This document shows, piece by piece, positions 1 through 4,602 of a stretch of 5,537 nt of DNA (the first letter of the stretch is position 1; the number at the start of each line of letters is the position of its first letter). Under the pieces are notes generated by a model, which was given only the letters and a program-made list of their open reading frames with translations, ran no database searches and had not been told where the DNA came from. The DNA comes from Deltaproteobacteria bacterium (GTDB lineage Bacteria; Desulfobacterota_B; Binatia; UBA9968). Position numbers and translations under genes: made by a program. Location of the stretch: contig JAPUHZ010000093.1 in assembly GCA_027297485.1 (NCBI GenBank), positions 1 through 5,537 of the forward strand. Reading direction: 5' to 3'.

Positions 1-215
1 CATGCCATTCATGGATTTGCAATTATGCTTTACTGCGATGGGCTACTGAAAGTCAGTGAGAAGACCGTCAGGCATGCAACTCCGGCCTATGATATAGTGA
101 TAAGGAGGATTGAGAGGTTTGCTTCAGGTAAATTTCCCCGAAATCAAAAGCAGAAGATTTTAGGGAGGATCGCATATATAACCAACCTCCGGCACAGTTT
201 ATTGGCGGATCGGTC
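1..215. other. left-edge stretch with no supported gene
   Basis: I see no recognisable gene here. A 68-codon plus-strand frame (25-231) ends inside the 46-bp repeat, has no convincing ribosome binding site and matches no family I know. On the minus strand a 35-codon frame starts with ATG near 175 behind a GGAGG about ten bases upstream; its product is also unrecognised and too short to call. The stretch lies downstream of the A-T gene and beyond the repeat, so it may belong to a different unit cut by the window edge. Confidence 0.5.
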
Positions 216-261
216 CTCAACCATCCCGTAGCCGAAGATAAGGGCTAGAGCGGAAGCAAAG
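216..261. repeat. 46-bp direct repeat, copy 1 (downstream of the A-T gene)
   Basis: This copy is identical at all 46 positions to 2462-2507, in the same orientation. It begins 28 bases beyond the stop codon of the A-T gene in the direction of transcription. Weaker, gapped similarity continues towards the stop codon (AAAGA-CCAC here against AAAGAGCCAC in the other copy), so the original repeat was probably nearer 55-60 bp. It contains a small inverted repeat, TAGCC / GGCTA with a 9-base spacer. It does not match integron attC or CRISPR repeat structure. Confidence 0.93.
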
Positions 262-289
262 AAAGACCACTCACTTCCCTGCTTCTTTA

Positions 290-2230
290 CTACTTGCTTT
301 CGTCAGCAAGGAGTCGTTGCGCCTCTTCATCCGATAATGCTTCTAGCTCATTCAACATGCGGGCTAGATCTTTCTGCCCGATCTTCTTCGTCTCATTCTG
401 AATAATAATCATTGCCATGTCTGCTACCGTGGGCGACTCGAAGAGGGACTTTATGGGTAGTTCTACTCTGAACGTGTTGATAATCCGTGAGATAACCTGA
501 GTGGCTCGCAGGGAATGGCCACCCAGATCGAAAAAGTTATCATGGATTCCAACCTTGTCAAGCGAGAAAACCTCCGCCCAGATCTTTGCCAGCTCCCCCT
601 CTACGGGGGTTCTAGCTGCTACGAACGGAGTATCAAGGCCTGGTCTCGAATTGCCGGGGTCAGGAAGGGCTTTTCGATCTACTTTCCCGTTTGGCAATAG
701 CGGCAGCTCATCCAGCATCACGAAGGCTGAAGGAATCATATAGTCGGGAAGCTTCCCACTCAGGAATCTTCGAATCTCCCCGATACTGGGAGCAGGCTTT
801 CTGTTCGTTACGATATAGGCTACCAAAGGTTTCCCAGTGACCTCCGCTTCCTGGGCTACCACAACCGCCTCCTTTATGGCAGAGTGATTGAGTAGACTTA
901 TCTCCACCTCAGCAGGCTCGACCGTATAACCTCGGACCTTGACCTGGAAATCTTTGCGCCCAAGGAGTTCGAAACAGCCACCTTTCGACTTTCTCCCCAA
1001 ATCACCGGTGAGGTAGATTCGTTTGTCACCTCCGTCCGGATCCGGCAGAAATTTAGCCCGCGTTAGCTCTGGCCTCCTCCAGTAGCCCAGAGAAAGATAC
1101 CGACTCCTTACGGCGATCTCACCCACCCGGTTCAACCCAACCTCTCGGCCGCCATCATCAAGCAATAGAATTTCCATGTCTTGCACCGGATAGCCGATAG
1201 GTACCGTGTTTGCGTCGATCCGGGTGCTTTTGTCCATGAAGTACAAGACACTCGGTCCCGTTTCTGTAGTACCCAGACCGTTCCCAAGAATGCAGTCCGA
1301 GGAGAAATACTTTCGCCACAACTCCACATCGCTCTTAGTCACCGTCTCACTCGCCAATCTGATTAGACGTAGCCTGGGAAACTCCTCCTTTCCGGTCAAA
1401 GCACCGACAAGCTGGCGGAAAAGCGATGCGCTTGAAAAGTAAATGGTAATTCCCTCCTGGATCAGCCAAGTAGCCAATTGTGTCGCCCCTTTTTCTTTTA
1501 CATTGAAGGGACAAAGGCGTGCGCCGGTCAGCAAGGCGCCAAAGATCGTATTCACGGCCTGACTGGTACCGGAAGTAAGAAGCGCCACTCGATCTTCCGT
1601 GCGAATTCCGAACGTGTTGGTGCGCCGCATGATAACATGAAGCACGTTACGGTGATTTTGGACTACACCCTTCGGCTGCCCTGTAGAGCCAGATGTGTAG
1701 AGCAGACGGGCTAAGGTTTCTGGTGGTATAGACAGGCGAAGGTTCTCATCAGGCAGGCTTGAATCCAACTCGTCAATATTGATCAATTGGGCCGTATTCT
1801 GGGTTAACTCTTTGGCAAACGACAGATCCCTGTTGTTAGTTACAATTAAACCTGCCTGCGAATCTTCCAGCATATAACTGTTTCTTTCTTGAGGAAGCAA
1901 GGGGTCCAGCGGCACAAAAAATCGACCTGTTTTCAGTACGCCCATGATAGCGACCATCAGTGCCACGTCGTGTTCGAACAAGAGCGCCGCAGCCTCATGC
2001 CTCTCCCCTCTTTGGGCCAAGATTGCGTGTGCCACGCAATTGGCGGCTTTATTTAGCTCCTCGTAAGTAAACCGGCGGCTCTTGGTTTTGACAGCCAGAC
2101 GGTTAGGATACATCCGTACCACCTGCTCAAAGCGAGCCGGAATCGATTGCGCGACCTCTTCCCTTTTGAACTCGATAAAGCTGCCGGGTGGGTGAAAGAA
2201 TTTGGTGCGAATAGTATGGTCTGCCTCCAT
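290..2230 (-). CDS. single-module NRPS-like protein: adenylation domain plus carrier domain (A-T)
   Basis: This 646-residue protein should activate a carboxylic acid with ATP and load it onto its own phosphopantetheine arm in the cytoplasm. Adenylation motifs appear in order: LLYTSGSTGQPKG (176-188, P-loop-like A3), GLGTTETGP (318-326, A5), YLTGD (406-410, A7), GRKDFQVKVRGY (424-435, A8) and PNGKVDRKAL (513-522, A10, catalytic Lys516). A carrier domain follows (about 540-612) with DNFFDLGGHSL; Ser573 is the expected attachment site. The acidic tail (620-646, LNELEALSDEEAQRLL) resembles tails that end many NRPS subunits. There is no condensation, reductase or thioesterase domain, so partners must act in trans. 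By eye, Ser223 replaces the Asp that normally holds the alpha-amino group (Asp235 of GrsA), so a plain alpha-amino acid is unlikely; the substrate is unknown. The ATG start has GGAG seven bases... upstream in the leader (2236-2239). The gene is bracketed by 46-bp repeats. Confidence 0.95.
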   Translation of the reverse strand: MEADHTIRTKFFHPPGSFIEFKREEVAQSIPARFEQVVRMYPNRLAVKTKSRRFTYEELNKAANCVAHAILAQRGERHEAAALLFEHDVALMVAIMGVLKTGRFFVPLDPLLPQERNSYMLEDSQAGLIVTNNRDLSFAKELTQNTAQLINIDELDSSLPDENLRLSIPPETLARLLYTSGSTGQPKGVVQNHRNVLHVIMRRTNTFGIRTEDRVALLTSGTSQAVNTIFGALLTGARLCPFNVKEKGATQLATWLIQEGITIYFSSASLFRQLVGALTGKEEFPRLRLIRLASETVTKSDVELWRKYFSSDCILGNGLGTTETGPSVLYFMDKSTRIDANTVPIGYPVQDMEILLLDDGGREVGLNRVGEIAVRSRYLSLGYWRRPELTRAKFLPDPDGGDKRIYLTGDLGRKSKGGCFELLGRKDFQVKVRGYTVEPAEVEISLLNHSAIKEAVVVAQEAEVTGKPLVAYIVTNRKPAPSIGEIRRFLSGKLPDYMIPSAFVMLDELPLLPNGKVDRKALPDPGNSRPGLDTPFVAARTPVEGELAKIWAEVFSLDKVGIHDNFFDLGGHSLRATQVISRIINTFRVELPIKSLFESPTVADMAMIIIQNETKKIGQKDLARMLNELEALSDEEAQRLLADESK

Positions 2231-2530
2231 TTTATCTCCACTTACTAATAATAATTATCCATGCCAGAGCGTAACCGCACCTTCACAACCAGAGGTAGGA
2301 GCAAAACTCGGACCATAACAGCCTGGTAGCTGAACCCCTTGAAAAACCATGAGAATTAACCGGAGGTGGAAATCGTTACTGGTGTTAAATCAGGTAGGAA
2401 TTCCACATTGTCGTATTTCCCAGACAAATCTGCAAAGGCTGTGTGACCGGCTAAATGCATTCTCAACCATCCCGTAGCCGAAGATAAGGGCTAGAGCGGA
2501 AGCAAAGGTAAAGAGCCACCAATCGCTAGT
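2231..2530 (-). other. intergenic leader between the DUF218 gene and the A-T gene
   Basis: About 300 bases without an ORF separate the two genes, wide enough for the A-T gene to have its own promoter. The part nearest the A-T start is AT-rich (TAATTATTATTAG on the minus strand, about 2244-2259) and could hold a -10 element, but I find no well-spaced -35 box, so no promoter is called. The ribosome binding site is GGAG at 2236-2239. Repeat copy 2 lies at 2462-2507, and nothing else is recognisable. Confidence 0.55.
2462..2507. repeat. 46-bp direct repeat, copy 2 (between the DUF218 and A-T genes)
   Basis: Perfect copy of 216-261, same orientation, offset by 2,246 bases. It begins 23 bases past the stop codon of the DUF218 gene. 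Both copies therefore sit at nearly the same distance beyond the stop codon of an unrelated gene. Perfect identity in non-coding DNA points to a recent duplication, recombination, or selection on the DNA or RNA itself. Homologous recombination between the copies would remove the A-T gene together with its leader and leave one repeat behind the DUF218 gene. Confidence 0.93.
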
Positions 2531-3166
2531 TTACCAATAGCGCAAAGTGTAAAAAATGAGTTTCTGGTACTCCAAGAGTAGTGCTTTGCTATCCCTGCGG
2601 CGAGTCCACCACTGCTCAGGGTCAAACTGGTAATCCGATGCCGCCGGCACGACAGTTGTGGTACCAGTGCCCTTAAGAACTCTCCGAAACAGAAGCCGAC
2701 TGCGCCGCGTGTGGAAGTTCGAGGTGGTCACGATCAACCGTCTCAGACGTTGATGCCGCATGTAGCGACGGAGTTTTTGCGCCTCGTCAGCCGTGCTCCT
2801 GTTATATCCATCGATTATCTCAATTGCGCCTTTCGGGATTTTCAGGAATTTCAGAATGGCAGCGCACTTTTCGTGGTTTTCCAACTGGCGAATGCCGTAT
2901 CGTCTCAACTGTTCAATCTCGTGAGGATAATTTCCTTTAGTAATCACGACCTTAGGGCTCCATCCCTGCAAGAACAATTCTGCCGCCTTCAGGCAACGAC
3001 CGGCCTCGTGCCCGCTCAACACGACAATCACATCTGCCGTCTCCAGAGAATCCGAAACCACCAGAAAGTCGCCCACCTCGGACAGAATCGGTTCACGGAA
3101 GAGAAATAGTGTGACACCTGCCAGCAGCAGCAGGAAAAGGTAGCGCCAAGATTTTCTCCTTCTCAT
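2531..3166 (-). CDS. membrane-anchored YdcF/SanA-like DUF218 protein
   Basis: This 211-residue protein has a basic N-terminus (MRRRKSWR) and one hydrophobic segment (about 9-23), fitting a signal anchor that exports the rest of the chain. The soluble part reads as a DUF218 (YdcF/SanA/ElyC-type) domain: ADVIVVLSG (44-52), Arg57 followed by an AAELFLQGW helix, KVVITKG (72-78), the NRSTADEA motif (122-129) and IVTTSNFHTRRS (145-156). Relatives are linked to envelope integrity and polysaccharide metabolism, and are frequent in exopolysaccharide and exosortase loci; the exact reaction is generally unknown. The ATG overlaps the stop of the upstream small ORF as ATGA, implying translational coupling. 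A GGAG lies 11 bases upstream inside that ORF, a rather long spacing. The length is normal for the family. A direct repeat follows the stop codon. Confidence 0.88.
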   Translation of the reverse strand: MRRRKSWRYLFLLLLAGVTLFLFREPILSEVGDFLVVSDSLETADVIVVLSGHEAGRCLKAAELFLQGWSPKVVITKGNYPHEIEQLRRYGIRQLENHEKCAAILKFLKIPKGAIEIIDGYNRSTADEAQKLRRYMRHQRLRRLIVTTSNFHTRRSRLLFRRVLKGTGTTTVVPAASDYQFDPEQWWTRRRDSKALLLEYQKLIFYTLRYW

Positions 3167-3345
3167 TGCCCCTTTATCTCCTTTTCTAGTTGTTTGATCC
3201 TTACACAGCTGTCCTCACAAAATAGCTGTAAGCTGTCATACCCACGGGGATTAAATGCCACACTGGTAGGATAGTCCTTGGAAAGGAGAAAGAAAACCTC
3301 CCCTCGGTTCCAATAACGCCGATTGATCCGGCTTCTCACTACCAC
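3163..3345 (-). CDS. small OB-fold-like protein, probably lacking its true N-terminus
   Basis: The frame from GTG at 3345 gives 60 residues, ending with TGA that overlaps the ATG of the DUF218 gene (ATGA). This coupling is the best sign that the frame is translated. The segment GEVFFLLSKDYPTSVAFNP resembles the G-x-V-F-L...DYP...F pattern of small OB-fold nucleic-acid-binding or thermonuclease-like domains; this is pattern recognition only. The open frame continues upstream to a stop near 3562, and its last 25 or so codons (from about 3402) look like coding sequence, including GAIQSVVIKGNTATVVV, which would supply the first strands of such a fold. No ATG, GTG or TTG occurs in frame above 3345. 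The gene may therefore be 5'-truncated, use an unusual start such as ATT, or be a remnant. The function is unknown. Confidence 0.5.
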   Translation of the reverse strand: MVVRSRINRRYWNRGEVFFLLSKDYPTSVAFNPRGYDSLQLFCEDSCVRIKQLEKEIKGQ

Positions 3346-3493
3346 GGTAGCCGTGTTCCCCTTAATGACAACGGACTGAATGGCACCTTTTAGGGCGGTA
3401 AAATGAGATCTCGGACAACTTGGGATGTTTAAGCCTTTTGACTGGCAATCAGGGATGAGGGGGGAGGATGGATAACTGCTTGAAGTTTTTGAA

Positions 3494-3550
3494 GGAGAGG
3501 GAGGGATCTGAACCCCCGTTACCCGCGAGGGTAAACTTAATTTCGAGTCT
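3494..3550 (-). pseudogene. 3' fragment of a serine tRNA (anticodon CGA)
   Basis: On the minus strand this reads as the last two-thirds of a tRNA-Ser: a seven-base loop CTCGAAA with anticodon CGA (3541-3547), a long variable arm TTACCC / GGGTAA with a four-base loop (3519-3534), a T arm GGGGG-TTCAGAT-CCCTC (3501-3517), and the 3' acceptor strand CCTCTCC (3494-3500). The five-base anticodon stem is largely unpaired (GAAGA against TTAAG). No D arm or matching GGAGAGG acceptor strand occurs upstream, and no encoded CCA or usual G discriminator follows. It is thus a decayed or truncated copy, the kind of remnant left where an element integrates at the 3' end of a tRNA gene. Confidence 0.72.
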
Positions 3551-3680
3551 TCCTCACAGTATCACAGCAACGGATATACCAACCATCCCCAAACATTTCA
3601 GAGCTTCGTAGTCCTCTTGCTTGCTTACTGTTCTCAGGTGTCGGAGTTAGCACACGGACAGTGAGCGGTACAGTGACCAT

Positions 3681-3707
3681 GTGCGCTTGACGTTCAATCA
3701 AGTGCGC
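3681..3707 (+). other. 10-bp RNA hairpin
   Basis: GTGCGCTTGA (3681-3690) pairs with TCAAGTGCGC (3698-3707) over ten positions, eight Watson-Crick and two G-U, with a seven-base loop. The asymmetry of the wobble pairs favours a plus-strand RNA stem over a DNA operator. It stands immediately before the terminator-like hairpin at 3709. Confidence 0.5.
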
Positions 3708-3708
3708 C

Positions 3709-3739
3709 GCCTTAACCGGTTAGATAGTAAGGCTTTTTT
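3709..3739 (+). terminator. terminator-like hairpin with T6
   Basis: GCCTTA (3709-3714) pairs with TAAGGC (3728-3733), directly followed by six T (3734-3739). The loop holds the rest of a small palindrome, TAACCGGTTA (3713-3722). The layout is that of a rho-independent terminator for plus-strand transcription, although no plus-strand gene is seen upstream. The 6-bp stem is only moderately strong. Confidence 0.5.
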
Positions 3740-3770
3740 AACCCCTGTCCGTGCATTGTCCGAGTCTTTG

Positions 3771-3790
3771 CCCCTCTTGGAAGAGAGGGG
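3771..3790 (+). other. GNRA-capped RNA hairpin
   Basis: CCCCTCTT (3771-3778) pairs with GAGAGGGG (3783-3790): seven Watson-Crick pairs plus a closing U-G around a GGAA tetraloop, which fits the stable GNRA class. Its 3' arm overlaps the 5' arm of the next hairpin (3789 onward) by at least two bases and up to four if wobble pairs are used, so the two stems compete. Confidence 0.5.
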
Positions 3791-3819
3791 AAGGCTGCCA
3801 GACATCCTTCCTTTTTTTT
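3789..3819 (+). terminator. terminator-like hairpin with T8
   Basis: GGAAGG (3789-3794) pairs with CCTTCC (3806-3811) around an 11-base loop, followed at once by eight T (3812-3819). This is the better of the two terminator-like structures. It reads on the plus strand only: the minus strand has no T-run beyond the stem. Its overlap with the GNRA hairpin just upstream gives an attenuator-like either/or arrangement, but no regulated gene is visible downstream. Confidence 0.58.
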
Positions 3820-3840
3820 ATATCGCCTTTTCGAGTCTAT

Positions 3841-3866
3841 TGTCCCTTGAGGGTCTTACAGGGACA
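3841..3866. repeat. 7-bp inverted repeat
   Basis: TGTCCCT (3841-3847) and AGGGACA (3860-3866) form a perfect 7-bp stem with a 12-base loop. No T-run follows on either strand, so it may be an RNA stem, a protein site or chance. Confidence 0.4.
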
Positions 3867-4190
3867 GGCCAAAAAAACCGAAAAGCCCAGGGTGCTTTTG
3901 AGAATGAGCAACACACTGTACTTTTATCGATCCCCAACTCGGGCCAATTTTTTCAATCTCAAAAGTTGGGTGTGATTTGATAGCCTCAACTCTTACATTA
4001 AGTGAATGATAGGAACTTGCTTTTGGGGGCTTGTATGCACCAGTACACGGACAAAAGGCCGACAGTGATCAGAGTTGCCTTGATTGGCAATTAGCCCTTC
4101 TAAGACCGCTCAGAAGGTATTCATTAAATGTCAATTCCATTTAGGCTCGGCCCCGCTCTGGGCTTGGGTTTGCTCGGTGTTAGGCCGCCA

Positions 4191-4222
4191 GGACTCAATT
4201 AATGAGCTATTTAATTGCGTCC
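4191..4222 (-). terminator. hairpin just past the response regulator gene
   Basis: GGACTCAATTAA (4191-4202) and TTAATTGCGTCC (4211-4222) pair at 11 of 12 positions with an 8-base loop. The stem starts 12 bases beyond the regulator's stop codon, where a transcript end or mRNA-stabilising stem is expected for the kinase-regulator operon. No U-tract follows on the minus strand, so factor-independent termination is not certain. The near-palindrome could instead be a DNA-binding site. Confidence 0.45.
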
Positions 4223-4234
4223 TGTGCGCTTAGA

Positions 4235-4602
4235 CTACGCCTTCAATAGTTTCTCAATAGTAGCCCCCAATTGCTTGTGGGTAAAAGGCTTGGCGATATA
4301 ATCATTACACCCGCTAGCCAGACATTTCTCCCTGTCGCCTGGCATCGCCTTGGCGGTTGCTGCCAATTTGGGAATCGCTTGAGTCTTCGGATTTTCGCGT
4401 ATCCGAGAGGTCGCTTGGAATCCGTCCATCTTGGGCATGTGCATATCCATAACAATGAGGTGAGGAAGCTCGGAGAAGGCCCTTTCCACGGCGTCTGCAC
4501 CATTTTCTGCCACCGTAACCTCATAACCGAGAAGTACCAACTCCTGCTTCACCACGTCGATGGTTGCGGATCATCTTCCGCTAGTAGTATTCGTTTCTTC
4601 AT
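4235..4602 (-). pseudogene. single-domain response regulator (receiver), broken by a one-base frameshift
   Basis: ATG at 4602 starts MKKRILLAEDDPQ, a classic receiver beginning, then shifts out of frame and stops at 4549-4551. The remaining 106 codons are open in another frame (4555-4235). Restoring one base near 4562-4566 (for example CAA-ACC-ATC) yields a continuous receiver of about 122 residues. In the repaired numbering the pocket is Asp10/Asp11, the phosphoacceptor Asp53 (VMDMHMPKMDG), Thr83 (AATAKAM) and Lys105 (YIAKPF), with normal CheY-like spacing. There is no output domain, so it would act by protein contact or as a relay for the kinase whose 3' end it overlaps by 32 bases. Translation starting only at the GTG at 4555 would lack the first strand and the acidic pocket. 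Either the gene is recently inactivated or the assembly lost a base; I cannot tell which. Confidence 0.85.

Larger units (their letters stand above)
3346..4234. other. 889-base stretch without a convincing intact gene
   Basis: No convincing complete gene is present. The low end carries the upstream continuation of the small OB-like frame (to about 3402), then a tRNA-Ser 3' fragment (3494-3550). From 3681 to 3866 there is a chain of plus-strand hairpins, two followed by T-runs. A looser inverted repeat, CCCAACT (3933-3939) / AGTTGGG (3964-3970), and a short TTGCC / GGCAA hairpin (4075-4090) follow. Short motifs recur (CGGACA, ACAGTGA, CGAGTCT). A 99-codon plus-strand frame at 3681-3980 runs through both terminator-like hairpins, lacks a ribosome binding site and is not accepted as a gene. 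Confidence 0.6.

Noticed and set aside
25..231. 68-codon plus-strand ORF at the left edge
   Set aside because: No Shine-Dalgarno and no family resemblance; it ends inside the 46-bp repeat, so its stop is set by the repeat.
216..2507. The 46-bp repeats as integron attC sites
   Set aside because: They sit behind genes as attC sites would, but lack the paired RYYYAAC / GTRRRRY core sites and the long imperfect palindrome of attC.
2462..2533. The repeat as a coding C-terminal tail (FASALALIFGYGMVE) joined to the DUF218 gene by stop-codon loss
   Set aside because: The frame is in phase with the DUF218 stop in copy 2 but out of phase with the A-T stop in copy 1, and 46 of 46 identity at DNA level is not explained by protein conservation.
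2711..3109. 132-codon plus-strand ORF
   Set aside because: Antisense to the DUF218 gene with no features of its own.
3581..3590. A possible third repeat copy, from the shared CAACCATCCC near 3579-3589
   Set aside because: Only ten bases match and the following sequence does not align, so chance is sufficient.
3681..3980. 99-codon plus-strand ORF beginning with GTG
   Set aside because: It runs through two terminator-like hairpins, lacks a ribosome binding site, and its low-complexity mixed product matches nothing recognisable.
4564..4572. Programmed -1 ribosomal frameshifting in the response regulator
   Set aside because: No X-XXY-YYZ heptamer and no obvious downstream pseudoknot; a lost base is simpler.
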